64,000 bases of DNA from Stichopus chloronotus (GCA_021234535.1 CM037830.1:62001-126000); one strand, 5' to 3'. Shown: positions 1-12,761, numbered from the stretch's first letter. Numbers and translations are program-made. The notes: generated by a model from the sequence alone, not told the origin.

Positions 1-1071
1 TAACATTAAATCCAGTATATCACTTCCGTATCCATTGAGTTATGGTGTACCCCAGGGGTCTGTATTAGGTCCAGTGTTGTTTAATATGTACACGTATGGT
101 ATTGGTGATATTATCAGGGGACATGGAATAGAGATGCATCAGTATGCTGATGATACTCAAATGATTTGTAGATTCAAATTAACTGAGAAACATACTGCTC
201 TTGGTTCTGTTCAAAGCGCCCTCCATGACATCAGTGAGTGGATGCTCCGTAATAGACTAAAACTAAATGAGGATAAAACCATAGTCATGTTGATGCGGCC
301 AAAGCATATGAGAAGTAATGTAAATGTTATGCCAATAAGGATTAACAAGACAGAGACCATTCCGTATACCTCTTCTGCGAAGAACCTAGGAGTTATTTTT
401 GATAGTACGCTATCATTGGAGGATTTCATTAAGCTTAAGTGTAAATCTGCTCGCTACCATCTGCGTAACATTGGTAAAATCCGTCCCTACCTTAGTTCCA
501 AGTCAATAGAGCAACTGGTACATGCATTTATTTCTGCTAACATTGATTATTGTAACTCACTGCTCTGTGGCCTGCCACAGACTGAAATATTGAAACTCCA
601 GCGCATTCAAAATTCCGCTGCTAGAGTAATAACTGGCAAGTCCAAGCGATCCAGCATACGCGCTTTGCTGCATCAACTCCACTGGCTGCCTGTTGAGCAG
701 AGAGTTGTGTTCAAAGTGCTCCTCATTGTGTTCCGCGCTCTTACCACCGGTACTCCGTCTTACATTAGAGATTTGCTTTGTCCCTACCATCCATCCAGGT
801 GTCTTCGTAGCTCTGATCAAAATCTCCTTGTTGTCCCGCTCACCTGAACCAAATCCTATGGTGACCGGTCTTTCAGTAAAGTAGCTTCACACCATTGGAA
901 TGCTCTCCCCCTGTCTATCAGAAATTCTGTGACTGTCACTCTATTTAAGTCGCGACTGAAAACTTACGTTTTTAATCAGGCTTTTCCTGATTTATAATTT
1001 GTTAAGCGCTTTAGATCGTTGCTCTTCGTGAGTTGTATTTAGCGCTATATAAATGTTTCATTATTATTATT
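1..1071 (+). mobile_element. CR1/L2-like LINE, 3' part of reverse transcriptase, inactive
   Basis: The frame from position 2 shows RT motif B/5 (PQGSVLGPVLF) and motif C (YADD), then the C-terminal block LHWLPVEQRVVFKVLLIVFR typical of CR1/L2/Jockey-type RTs. An in-frame TGA at 845-847 (probably from CGA) interrupts it; the same frame continues with GDRSFSKVASHHWNALPL to TAA at 995-997. The 3' end has GCGCTATATAAATGT and an ATT microsatellite tail (1060-1073), as in L2/CR1 families. The N-terminal part lies left of the window. Confidence 0.92.
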
Positions 1072-1686
1072 ATTTATGTTACACAGGCTGCCAGTTTTAA
1101 TATCATGCCCGTAGCCACTTCAACAGTAGGCCAGCCTGGTCAGACAAATTTTGTCTGGAACGTTTACCGTCCAGCATAAGGGAAGGTCGGGTAGGTGGTT
1201 GTTTTCCTAAATATAGAAATGTCGTTGTTTTCCTAAATATAGGAATGGAATGGAAGTGTACGTAGCCTATGTGTGTGCGTGTGATTGTGTGTGTATGTGT
1301 GTGTACTCGGTGGTACCGCGTAAATGTGAAATGGTGCTCCCAAAGAAAAAAGTTGGGAACCTTGGAGTACGGTCAACCGAAAAAATAAATAATATAAAAA
1401 TAAATAATATACCTGTCTTGGGGCTTAATTTTCCACCCAGAGATATGCTAAAACCTCAGAGCTTCAGGGAGCTTCGCCCCTTGGACCCCCACCGGGGCTT
1501 TGCCCCTGGACCCCACCCGGGGCCCTAAGGCGGACCCCTGGAACCCACCCGCAAGGCCTCGGGCTTCGCGCTTCGCGCTTCGGGCTTCGGGCTTCGGGCT
1601 TCGCGCTTCTTTGCCCCCCAACATTTTCCTCTGCCCTCACTTTGCCCCCCCCCCCCCTCAAGTCTGACATCCTGGCGCCGCCACTG
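1072..1686 (-). mobile_element. hAT-like non-autonomous element, interrupted by the LINE
   Basis: Inverted copy of the element at 34305-35093. Shared blocks include ATTTATGTTACACAGGCTGC, the TAGGAAAACAAC motifs, a GT-rich stretch and a GC-rich end finishing CTGGCGCCGCCACTG at 1686. The left portion is missing and begins exactly where the LINE tail ends, so the LINE probably inserted into this older element. Within it, 1561-1609 is a 7-bp tandem repeat of G/C-GGCTTC type. Frames here are not conserved as protein. Confidence 0.85.
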
Positions 1687-2081
1687 AAACTAAACCTTCC
1701 TTCTATTGATGAAGCTCACACATTAAAAACCAAGAGCAGAAACATTTCTAGTTAAAGGTTATAGAAACACGACATAGCAGTACGTAAAAGTATATGCGGT
1801 CTTTTCACCCAACACAACTGCAGCACAGAGATGTTAATGATCTATTCAAAAGAAAGACACTACGTCCGTCAATAATGCATTTCTTCAAAAATGATTTCCT
1901 CAAGAGACTTTCCACGAAGTATCAGATAATGCTATGGCCCACAGTTTTTGATCGTTTAGGTAACACATGGGCCTACCCTGCAGCCACTTACAGTGCAGGG
2001 CATGCATGGATTTCAGTGGCACGGAAGTGAATGAAGCAACTCTTGCCGTCTAACAGTTTTGTTGGGCAGGTCAAAAAATTA
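1687..2081. other. No feature recognised
   Basis: Unique-looking sequence. A 78-codon frame at 1794-2030 has no recognisable product or splice context. Confidence 0.5.
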
Positions 2082-2375
2082 TCTCGCCATGTCGACTTCT
2101 TAAACAAATGATGTCGATATAGTAATTTAGGAAGTCGACTTGGCGAGATAATTTACCTTACCATGTCGACATTCTCATTTCAAAAGTCAGCATGGTCAGA
2201 TAAATCATCTCACCATGTCGACTTCTTGAATGTAGTATGTCGACTTGGTCACATAAATTATCTCACCATGTCGACTTCCTAAATAAGGATGACGACTTGG
2301 TGGGATAAATCATTTCACCATGTCGACTTCTTGAATGTAGTATGTCGATTTGGTCACATAAATTATCCCACCATT
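2082..2375. repeat. Tandem repeat, about 52 bp, with internal dyad
   Basis: Units starting CACCATGTCGACTTCTTG recur at about 2161, 2213, 2265 and 2318 (52-53 bp apart), with a longer first unit at 2087. Each contains ATGTCGACTT and its near reverse complement. In the first unit ATCTCGCCATGTCGACTTC pairs with GAAGTCGACTTGGCGAGAT, so single strands could fold into hairpins. Confidence 0.85.
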
Positions 2376-2394
2376 GTGACATGCTGTTTGGCAC

Positions 2395-2545
2395 TTTAGA
2401 AGCTCCGTACCAAAGTCCTCCATTTTTTTCTTCTTCACCACAGTCCCTCAATTTTTTTCTTTGTCACCAAAGTCCTGCATTTTTTTTTTCTTTCGTCACC
2501 AAAGTCCTCCAATTTTTTTCCTTCCTTTCTACAATTTTTCTTTTT
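2395..2545. repeat. Short tandem repeat, GTCACCAAAGTCCTCC + T-tract
   Basis: About four degenerate units of 30-36 bp, each CACCAAAGTCCTCCA followed by a T/C-rich tract. It directly follows the dyad repeat. Confidence 0.75.
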
Positions 2546-2907
2546 CATGGCACTAATGGGCCATCGTACGATAATGTTTTCTCCAGTTAAGATATTTAGC
2601 TCAGTGACTGAAGCCAACGGAAGCTAGTCATACTGTTAAAACGACCTGAAATTTTAATAAAATACTGAAGACAGAGATGGGGTCAAATCTTCAGACACAA
2701 CAAGATGTAAAAAACGGTAAAAGGTTCAAAACTAAAAAGTTTTAAATCGGCAAGACTCAGATGTTAAACGCCGCACTACGTCTCGAGGAGATACACTCCC
2801 CTTGCTCACGTGCCTTGAAATAAAGATAGTGGAAATATACCAGCTGCTAGGCAGTGCTCCATTTAAGCTTACATCTTATACGTTAATACCTACAGGGGCA
2901 AATGTAT

Positions 2908-3457
2908 TCAACCGGTAAACCATGTCAATTCAACCTCCTCCCTTGTTCTCTTGTTATTGTTACGTAGCTTTTCAACACCCATTAATTCAGAATGTTTACA
3001 AGCCCTAAATTGCTTACCAATAGGAGTTTGTCCTTTTCTAAACTCCTGTCGGTGACCCTTATGTCTAATTCTAAGTTCTAGTCCCGTTTCACCTACATAC
3101 TGCTTATGGCAATCAAAACAATTAATAAAGTAGATGACTCTCTTGTATTGCAGGTTAAATCTCCCATCACCTGGAAATTCTGACCTGCATTAAAACTTTG
3201 TACAGTAGCAGTTTCACGAAGGACATTACAGGTGACACACCTTTTATTGTGTCTTTAAACAACCTCTAAATTCTGTATGGTCAAGTATTTTAGCTCTTAC
3301 CAGTAAAGATTTTAAATTAGGTGGTTGCCTGTAAATCACTGTGGGTGGGTTAGGAAAACTTTTATTGAAGGTGAGGGACGATTGAAGAATGTGGAAATGC
3401 TTCTTAATAATATTGTTTAGGGGAGGTAACTTTGGGTTACGGGTAACTACCGGGGGG
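2908..3457 (-). mobile_element. Penelope-like element remnant: RT C-terminus and GIY-YIG nuclease
   Basis: Read on the minus strand, 3455 to about 3265 gives a PLE-type RT end (NNIIKKHFHILQ..., PTVIYRQPPNLKSLLVRAKI). A cysteine-bearing linker follows, then (3165-2930) a GIY-YIG domain: RVIYFINCFDCHKQYVGETG, the arginine/histidine helix RIRHKGHRQEF and FRACKH. A stop in the linker and a frameshift near 3160 show it is dead. PLE nucleases use Y-V-G-E-T in this position. Confidence 0.85.
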
Positions 3458-5380
3458 GGGGGGGGAATACCAGGTGTGCTAGGAGGTTAATTGTATATTA
3501 AGGTTATGTTGATAAATTAGCGTGGTATAGGATTTATGGGAATATCGAAACACAAAAAACCGCACCGTTTTCTACATTTGTTAGACCCACAGTGCAGGAC
3601 TCTTTTAGAATATCTAATATGTATGTAATATTTACCGAACCAATGACGTGGGCATGATAATAATGATAAAAAACTCATCGTCAGTTGCCGTTTGATGATT
3701 GCAGGCAATGCAATTTGTATTGCCCTTTTCTTTCTGCCGTCGAGAATCTGCAAAGTAACAAAAAAATATTTAATTTTTATGGACTTTGTGATATATCTCA
3801 TATTATCTGAATAGTACCACGCAATAAATGAACCTTTCCTTCATCTCATCCCTACATGCAGTATGGAAGTAGGAGATGCTGAACATCTTTGATCGGTTAA
3901 GTCCCCAAAAAGTGACACTAAGTTAAATGGTAACCCATTTTACATTAAATGTGGTTTTCAGTCAAAACTAGGTAGGTCAGTAGTCCTCATATGGCGGTAC
4001 CTCATGGTATACAAATGGCACTAATGGAGATTACCAATTAGGGTGAGTGGGTGAACAGGGTTGTCCAAATGGGTGTATGTGTCAGTGTGTAAACAAACGA
4101 AAGTGCGTCACAATCTCCTCCTTCACTTTAAGTCGGGTGAACTTCACGCTTAGTGTGGGTGCCTCTTAGAGATCAAATTGGCAAAAATGAGTGCCAGGAT
4201 CTCGTCTTAGACGGTCTGTCGGGCAAACTTGATTGGTAGGTGTGTGCGCAATGATAAATCGTCTCCAAATGACCGATGACGTCACAGGTCAATGACAAAG
4301 GCCATGGTTACTATGGCACGTAGTACAGCGTGTTAGGTGCGGGTATTGCAACTGTACACCCCATCACCTTCCCCCGCCTCACTTCTAATTCAAACTGTCT
4401 GGTAGTCCGGAAGCTTGTTTCACTAGTCTTCTTTTTTAATTGATGAAATGGAGAGCATTTATCCGGTGACTCCAAAATAATCTAAAGTAACTTAGCAGAT
4501 TGATTGATTTAATAAGTAATGATACAAAACAAGCCCATGCCTATTGGATAAAGGCGGGATTTTATTTAAGAAACAAGAATTTGCTTGGCTTGTTTGTGTA
4601 GCACACTGGAATAAAACCAAATCTTCCACTCAAGGATGATTTTTGAAGAGCAACAGCAACACTATTTATGAACGCCCACTCCCGCCTCCATTGTCTCAAT
4701 AGAAGACATGAACTTGGAGAAACACTCATCTACTCAAAAGGAATGTCAAAGCGATACTTCAAGGCCGGTTTGAAGCTGAGCTACCCGTGTTGAATCGAAG
4801 TTATATGCACTTTTATATTACAGATTTAGGCTGTGTATACTAATTGAAATATGTTCGAATTAATTCATGCAAATAGTCGAATCAATACGGGGGTATATTC
4901 GAATATAAACGCGTGTGTACATTCGACTTAATAAACTCATAGTATTCAGTCCTCTGATTGGCTCATCATATATAAGTGTGTAAATTAGACTTAATATTCA
5001 TATGTATTTGGAATGATTCACCCAAATATTTGATTTAATATGCGCCATATAGCGTATAGAATAGTTGGCCGATGGCACGAACAATAAACGTGCCTTCGCC
5101 AACACATCGGGGAGGGGGGTAGGGAACATTTCCTCCAGCCCCCTTCACACCGATTGACACCCATGGATTGACATGTCATAATATTGGCCAATAGCCTAAC
5201 ATTCTTACTAGTACTACGCACGTTTAAAATTATATGATGTAGGCCTAGGTTATGCCTCATTAATTTGTGTGTTTAAATTTGCAGTATTGACGTATTTTTA
5301 CACAAAACAATGAATAATTACTTACGGAACTCATGCGAGGTTCTCGATGTCGGACAATTGTGTGGGATGGACGTCAAAAA
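3458..5380. other. No gene recognised
   Basis: Starts with a G homopolymer (about 3452-3465). AT-rich, with no supported exon. Frames at 3517-3801 and 5018-5260 (minus) lack recognisable content. Confidence 0.5.
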
Positions 5381-5398
5381 ACAGTTATGGGTTTAGTG

Positions 5399-6515
5399 CA
5401 GATATATTACGTAATCAGATTGTGTAGCACTCATTTACATGGAAACTTCATGGTCTCTTTTGGTCAAGAAAAAGGTTTTGTACCAAGGGTAGACACATAC
5501 CACATGAAAGTAGAACCCTTCTACTGTGTGGTGTTACTAGGCAGACCTCTGAAGTAACTCCATAACTTCAATTAATTATTTTTGAAAAAAAAATCCATTT
5601 TGATATATTACGTAACCTTATATAGGCAGATATTGTGTAGCGGTCATTTACATGGAAAAACTTCATGGTCACTTTTGGTCAAGAAATAAGTTTTGTTACC
5701 AAGGGTAGACCCATACCACATGAAAGTAGAACAATTCTTCTTTCTGGTAGTACTCGTCGGGTGTCTCAAGTAAATCCAAAACTTGAACTACTTATTTTTG
5801 AAAAAAAAAATCCATTTTGAAATATTACGTAACTGTATACACAGAGATTGTATAGCTGTCATTTACTTGGAAAAACTTCATGGTCACTTTTGGTCAAGAA
5901 ATAAGTTTTGTTACCAAAGGTAGACACATACCACATGAAAGTAGAACAATTCTACTTTCTGGTGGTACTAGTAGGTCCCCTTAAGTAACTACATAACTTG
6001 AATTAATTGTTTTTGAAAAGAAAAAATTTTGATGTATTATGTAACTGTATATACCCACAGACGAGTTGCGTTCATTTTCATGGAAAAACTCCATGGTCAC
6101 TTTTGGTCAAGAAATAAGTTTTGTTACCAAGGGTAGATCCATACCACATGAAAGTAGAACCCTTGTACTGTCTGGTGTTACTGGGCAGACCTCTGAAGTA
6201 ACTCCATAACTTGAATTAATTATTTTTGAAAAAAATAATCCATTTTTATATATTGGGCAACTGTATACAGATATTGTGTAGCGGTCATTTACATGGAAAA
6301 ACTTCATGGTCACTTTTGGTCGAGAACTAAAGTTTTGTTACCAAGGGTAGACCCATACCACATGAAAGTAGATCCCTTTTACTTTCTGGTGGTACTAGTC
6401 GGTCCTCTCAAGTAACTCCATAACTTGAATTAATTATTTTTGAAAAAAAATAATCCATTTTGAAATATTGGGCAACTGTACACACAGAGATTGTGTAGCG
6501 GTCATTTACATGGAA
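5399..6515. repeat. Satellite, about 215-bp unit, about 5 copies
   Basis: The block ATATTACGTAAC...GTGTAGCGGTCATTTACATGG...TTTTGGTCAAGAAATAAGTTTTG recurs at 5399, 5604, 5820, 6033, 6249 and 6465 (spacing 205-216 bp). Each unit ends with an A tract and ATCCATTTTGA. Copies differ by scattered substitutions. Frames inside it are accidental. Confidence 0.92.
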
Positions 6516-6885
6516 AATTACAAGGTTTTTACAGTTTGACCTCTGGCGAACTCAAATGACCTTTGACCTCCACCAAAACCAATAGTGATCATCTACTCAA
6601 TATGACCAACGCACACACTAAATATGACATCAGTCACAGTTACCGTTCTTGAGATAATGTGTTTACAACCTTTTCACATTTTGACCTCTGGTGACCTTGA
6701 ATGACCTTTGACCTCCACCAAAAACAATAGGGATCATCTACTCACTATGACCAACCCACACATCAAGTATGAGATAAGTCATGGTTACCCTTCTTGAGAT
6801 ATCGTGTTTACAAGCAGAGCGTCACACACACACACGACATCACCATCGCAAAGATTCCTTCGGCCTTCGGCAAGGAATCAAAAAT
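6516..6885 (+). repeat. 145-bp tandem repeat with DR1 motif and terminal hairpin
   Basis: TGACCTTTGACCT occurs at 6557 and 6702, exactly 145 bp apart, within otherwise similar units (CCACCAAAA-CAATAGGGATCATCTACTCA). A CA run follows, then a hairpin GATTCCTT/AAGGAATC (6853-6879) and AAAAAT. The same family is at 62040-62576. Confidence 0.88.
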
Positions 6886-8966
6886 GCTCTGCTGTGTTTT
6901 TGTGGCTTTACGAGACCTCTTCTACAGTACAGCTGGTAGAGGGTTTTTGGAAGAGTTTGTACACAATGCCCGTTTCGTATTTACAAGTAAATACTGTGTC
7001 TGCTGGAATCTGAGTAAGAAATTTCACGAGATAAATTGCGTTCCAATGATTTAATGGGGCCAAGCAAAAAAGAAAAAAAAAAGGGGTTATCGTTTGCACT
7101 TTTAAAACATTTAGACTTGCTTGTCTTTTTTTTTTTCTGAACACACATGAACCCCTAAAGAGCCGTTGGCAGCACAGCAAACTGTTGTTTTCATGCAAAG
7201 AAAATAGCTGAAAACTTTGTGGTCGGGACACGACATTTTCGGTTACAAATGCTGTTTTTTTTATAGTAAAGGAAAAATCAGGCTAGAGGGAAAATTCATG
7301 CCGGCGAGGACAAAATCTTTTTTTTTTGAAGCATTACAATGAAAGTACCTATTCCTTACGGGAACCCACTCATTGACTTGTTTAGATCATCTCGAGTTCA
7401 TTGTTGCTAACCTTTGTAATTAACTTAGCCACTGGTTGATAATGAGATACGCTTGGCCGCACTTCCTGCTAAATGTCACTGAGTCTTTTCACAACTGTAT
7501 TCAGAAGTTCAACCACATGTAATCCTCTTGAATCCCTTTGTTAAGTTCTGGGCGAAATTTAGAGAGGTTGCTGTGTAAGGTATAACAATACACACGTTTA
7601 CTGACTGGTTTTGTGTACTGGGTCTAGTCTTATTTCTGTTAGTTAGCCTATCAGCAAGAACAGCCGCCACCGAGCAAGTAGCAACAGAGCAACAGAGAAA
7701 AAAAATCCTAAAGTATTCCATAGAACGTACGTTTTGGTGAAAAACTATAAAATCCTCATCTGCAGTCTTGTGTGATAAACAAGCTGCTATTCCACCACAG
7801 TGGTTATGATATACAGATCACTGGTGGAAATTCGGCACCTGTGAGGAAAGAGGGGGGGGTACGAAGGTCCTGGGGTGGGGGTTCCTTGCATAGCAAAACG
7901 ATAAAATATAGTTGAACTGAGTTCCGTACAAAACATTGCCTACATTTAAGACGGAGAGAAAACTGTATTTGCATTCATTGCAAAACGGAAAATAGGTCTA
8001 TTAGTTCAAAATTAATTAGGCCAAACTGTCATTCAAGTCCACGGAAGTTTAGCTCTAAATTCATTGACATAAGACTTACAAAATGTCAGAAACGAGTTTA
8101 ACTTCTAGTCCAATATTCAACTCAAAAATATCAAAACCCAGGCCGTGACCTCATTACGTATGATTAATATATCACCGTGCACATTAAGACCCTGTGCAAC
8201 AGTAGCGTGGCAAACGAACACGTGCCGCATGCCACATCATTATACGCCGTACCTTACTGGACCACACTGTGCATAAATCATAGTGTAGCACTATCTCTGA
8301 GCTGAGGCATTTATCTCTGCTGCGCAATGGGTATGGAGAACCCTGGCAACTTTTCAAGTAAAGTTTAGGCGGGAAAATGTCAACAGCCCGTCCCGAATGG
8401 TAACGTCTATTTCTGTCATGAGTACCTATCGCAAAAGTAAAAGTGGTCGGCTTTACCACTATATCTTTGTGTAAGCGTAAATGCCGCGAACTCCAGTACA
8501 AAGGTCATCTCGTGGGTTGTTATAAAGCTGTTTTAGGAAGCCTGCATTGACAGCTGAGTTTTTCTCTCACTTGCTGTGCGTGTTCGTAAAGTAAAATACG
8601 ATACCAAGGTAATGAAAAAGTCAAGAAGAGAATTTTTTTCGACAAAGTCTTGCAGTTACACTACTGTAGCTTTCAAGTACATGTGAAAGGGAGTAGCGTA
8701 AAAGATACGTAGAATTTCGGAAGAACCTAAAACCAGGACACTTTCCACAGAAACTAGTTCAGAAAAAAAAAGGAAAAAAAACTGCCTTACACCTCCCTGC
8801 ACCACTAGCGTACACGGGGGGGGGTTGGGCCATGGCCCCCCTCACATTGCCCATTTTTTTTAAATACTGCATATCTTGCTGAAAATATTAGAAATAAGCG
8901 GGAATTGACATGATTAGTATCAATGTAGGCCTACTATATGTATATAGGTAAACTTGAGGGAATACA
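6886..8966. other. No gene recognised
   Basis: No supported exon or known repeat. The minus frame at 8184-8501 (105 codons) has no recognisable domain. 8808-8865 looks like a fragment of a transposon end (ACGGGGGGG...GGCCATGGCCCCCC). Confidence 0.45.
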
Positions 8967-10176
8967 GGCCCGTAGCCAGGGGGTCGGAGCGTTCGAACGA
9001 CCCACCCCAAGTTGAGGGAGGTCCATTTTTTCCAGCCATGTGTTTGAGGGGTCAGCTATGAAATATTTTTATTATCTTGACATATCGTTCACTTTTAGCA
9101 GGAAGATAAAACCTCTCCACTTAAGTCATAAAATGTATACAGGCCCAAACTGACCACAATATATCTTCACTAGATACATATACTATGTTGGGTGATGAGA
9201 TGATATGCTAAAAAACGCGCATGCATGGTTATGTCATTGTGGCTGTGGATATCATTCAACTAGATACAATAAAAAGCCCGGGACACACTGCCACGACAAG
9301 CTGCGACACGACGGCGACCACTCACCGCGTCTGCTGAGGTCGTGGCGGTGTGACCGGTTCCACGACTAGAGTTCAGTTGTGTCGTAAGCCGTCGCCGGGC
9401 CCGATTAAATATGTTCAATTGTAGTAGGGTGCAGTCGGTGCATTTTAAGCCCTGTTCAAACCGCCACGACCACCAAAGTGTCTACTCAGGCGCGTAGCTA
9501 AGGAGGGGCGATGGAGGCGATCGCCCCCCCCCCCCGGCCATATTGGGGTATTTTTTTAAGGACTTCGCCAGAAATACCCAGGAGCATAGGCATAGCCAAG
9601 GAAAGTAGGGCGAACAGGGCGACCATGCTTGATCTCATTTTCGCTTTTTTTTTTCCCCCGCGATATCGCTAAATAGTAATTCCCTCAATTTATGTGGGAG
9701 GCCTACCAAGGCAGGGGTGGAATGCAGGGTTGGGAGCATGTATGTCTGCATTTAAACACCCAGGAAGGGCAGTTTTCATCTATCTGAGTGGTTTGTAGAG
9801 CCAAACGTTTCTTTGGATGCTCATCTCTGCATTGCTTCATTTTTCACAGACTAATTATTTTCTCAGTAATTGAGAAATTGTAGACATGAGATTTATATTT
9901 CAAGGCTGGGTTCATGCAGCTGAAAAAAACTTAGGAAGGGCTATTTCCGGCCATCTGAGGGGGTTTGTAAAACCCAAAATTTTCTTGTACGTTCCGCGCC
10001 AACCGATGGTGGCGCTCCGCTTAGATAGTCTTCACGAGTTTGAACCCTCTCCCCTTGGAAGGTCTTTTAAGGTCTTTTTAAATGCTCCAGATTGCAGGAG
10101 ATCTGCAGATTTCACAATTTTCCTGGGAAAAAAAGCATCCCCCCACCCCCTAGGAAAAACTTCCTTGTACGCTCCA
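8967..10176 (+). repeat. Composite interspersed repeat, copy A
   Basis: Three blocks in order: CAGGCCCGTAGCCAGGGGG... (8967-9270), GGGACACACTGCCACGAC...GTGTCTACT (9280-9485), and CAGGCGCGTAGCTAAGG...AATGCTCCAGATTGC (9488-10176). The same three blocks in the same order occur inverted at 46690-48596. CAGG-GCGTAGC starts resemble hAT-type terminal repeats. No protein is encoded. The right end abuts a gypsy fragment. Confidence 0.85.
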
Positions 10177-10783
10177 ACCTAATCAACACTGGAGAGAACT
10201 TCTTCCACTCATTCTCCTTAGTATCCGTACTAGCTTGAAGGAAGATATCGGTTGCAGCTCAGCAGAGTTAGTTTTCGGGACCACCTTAAGACTTCAGTGT
10301 CAGCTCGTGGCGTCGCTCCCCTACGACAGCGAACCCGATCCCACATTATACGTCGACAGGCTTAAAAACATCATGGCGGAGATCAGACCAACCGCTACCA
10401 GAACCACTCCACGCAACGTGCAACAGCATCGTGACTTGACAACATGTACGCTTGGATGGATCCGTGACGACTCGGTCAAGAAACCATTGCAACCGCCTTA
10501 TCGTGGGCCATACAAAGTTTTGGAAAGACGGGAAAAGCAGTTTGTCCTCGACGTAAATGGCAAACGAGATTCTGTTTTCTTGGACCGTTTGAAAGTGGTC
10601 TACCTTTCCGATGATCCCTTACCGACTGACGCGTCCTACAACGTCATTGAAAGTCCGACACCGGTCCCTCACAGGACCATTTCGAAGGCCGATGCTCCTC
10701 ATGACTCGCATTACACTGCGCCTCCGCCGAAAGCGATCACACGCTCTGGTAGGCATGTTCATTGGCCTGTCCGCTTTGGATGA
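10177..10783 (+). mobile_element. Ty3/gypsy retrotransposon, end of integrase/pol, fragment
   Basis: The frame from about 10193 reads LLPLILLSIRTSLKEDIGCS, then SAELVFGTTLRL, the conserved end of the gypsy integrase core. It continues with the GPY-like block PPYRGPYKVLERREKQFVLD, DRLKVVYL, and the C-terminal RSGRHVHWPVRF to TGA at 10781-10783. The upstream pol is missing, cut off at the repeat junction. No chromodomain is seen. The stretch itself is open but truncated, so it is inactive. Confidence 0.92.
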
Positions 10784-10865
10784 ACGCTGTACATAATTAA
10801 TCTATTCTTTGTGTAATTTTATCGATCACTATGTACTTTGACAAGTGGTCTGCGAAGGGGCTGAT

Positions 10866-11420
10866 GTAGCGGCATAAGCCTTACCGTTGACTTGTTTGTC
10901 AATTTTGCCCGCGCCGTGAACTTGGAGGGTACCAAAGTTTAGTTACGAAATTGGAGTTGCGACTTTGGACACGCTAGTGAACACACGTACTTTTTTCGTC
11001 TCTCGGACCTCGGAGATATATTTACATATTTCATTTAGCGTCTATACGTCTATTTTTTACCTCGGAAACTATATGTCACGAGCACCTTAATTTTCCGATC
11101 GAACTGAACATTTGTATTTATTCACACGGAGACCGCGCCCGGAAATGTTACGTGAAAGTATTTGTGCAACTCTCCCGGAACTTACATGTTTCTACTTTAC
11201 GTTTTATTTGCTTATATAGCTATTAAATGGACATGACAACATGTCCATTATTGTGGTTGGTCGCATTTTTTGATGATCACGTGACCACATTTCTTTCGTT
11301 CAGTTTATCGGACGACTCCCATCAAGAAACACACCTATCTTTTGGGAAAAGATTTTTACAGCAAAGGCGACGGGTATGTGACAAGATTGTGTGAAAAATG
11401 TCGCTAATTACGAAATGCGG
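10866..11420 (+). mobile_element. Putative 3' LTR of the gypsy element
   Basis: A purine-rich stretch (TGCGAAGGGGCTGA) 75-85 bp after the pol stop could be the polypurine tract, followed by TGTAGCGGCATAAGCC as the LTR start. A TATA-like TTATATAG is at about 11211. The right end is not defined because no second LTR is present. Confidence 0.55.
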
Positions 11421-12761
11421 TGCATTTTTCCTTAAATGCTCTAAATTTAAATATTAAGGGACTAATTACAATATTAAGTAGGCTAAAACGCCTAGCTAGG
11501 TACTTTACACATGACGCAGTCGTGAACGACAGATGCTGTCCTATGTGGACTGAGTTTCTTTATCTCTTTCCAGATCGTTGGTGTTTGCTACCGTTTTATA
11601 TATATTTTCAAAATTTTATAATCGATTTATGAAATGGTTATGAAGACATCTGTATAAATGTGAAAGGTAATTCCCTGGAATTTCGGCATAGCGGTCTGCT
11701 ACGATGTCTCCGTTCGTCGTTTGAACTGCATACAGTTTACAAATGTGCAATATGTGCATAGTACATACACCAAACTTAGCGCACTGCCAAACTTCTCGCA
11801 CCCCTAAAAAATAAGCCCGAAAATTCGATGACCGACGTAGCTGGACAATTTTCTTACTACAATGCCTTGAAATGACTAAAAAGAAAGCTGAGATACTGTT
11901 TATTTAATCGCCCTTGCCTGGTTAGTCAACTTTAAGGTACTGCATTTGCATAGGTGAGGTAGGCTAGGCTTAGAGCATCCTATTCGCAGTTTCCGCCAAA
12001 TTTTACAAATTTTCAAGTAATGATTTTGACTCTTCAATGGAATTTTTCCTGACCATTTTTGTTGCTACCTTGGTCACAGATTTACGCTGTAGGTTTAGGC
12101 ACAGGATTTGTTTAAAAAGACACTCTTCATGTAATGATTGTCATGCTAACATTGATAAGATGCGCCAAGTTTGGCAGGTTTACATCGTATCGTTAACTCC
12201 AGTAAATGTTGGTTAAAATAACAGATTTCGAGGTACAATCCATAGCATATTGGATCAAATTACCAGTAAAATTGAATTTTAGACATGCGAAAACAAGATA
12301 TGTGATTTGTATGGATTTTGATTTTACAACAGCTAGAAATTCCAACGTTTTTACGTTAGATGCGCGAAGTTTTATATATCCATGCTACAGTAGTAGCCGG
12401 GCCGCGGGTGCGAATCAGCGATCAGTAGAAAGCGAGACAGTATGTATACGGTCTATTGCAGGAACACTGTACAAACGATGTGACCAATTGCACGAATTAG
12501 TTTTCTAACGCGTTTAAGGTAAATGTTCGTAATAAACAAAAACTTCTTACGGAAGGCAAGTGCAGTCAAACCTTAAGTCCGAATTTTCGATGCAAATCTC
12601 GAATTTTACCATATGTTTAAGTTTGAGCTGAAGTCAAAACGTAAAACGGAGTACATAAACTGTACGTACATTTGCAGGTTTACTTCAATCCAGGCACTTA
12701 TAGGCGGCCTATTCTGAGCCAAAGTTTTATTAAAAACTTGCTGCACTCCTCTCTTGTCGGA
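11421..12761. other. No gene recognised
   Basis: Several short frames (11420-11632 plus; 11616-11801 minus; 12206-12508 plus) show no domain and no exon structure. Confidence 0.5.

Noticed and set aside
1250..1528. 92-codon frame, similar to one at 34440-34706 (minus)
   Set aside because: Both lie in two copies of the same hAT-like element; the frame crosses a GT microsatellite and GC-rich repeats. Similarity reflects copy identity, not protein function.
5399..6515. CRISPR-like array
   Set aside because: Units are 215 bp with no short identical repeats and variable spacers; it is a satellite in animal DNA.
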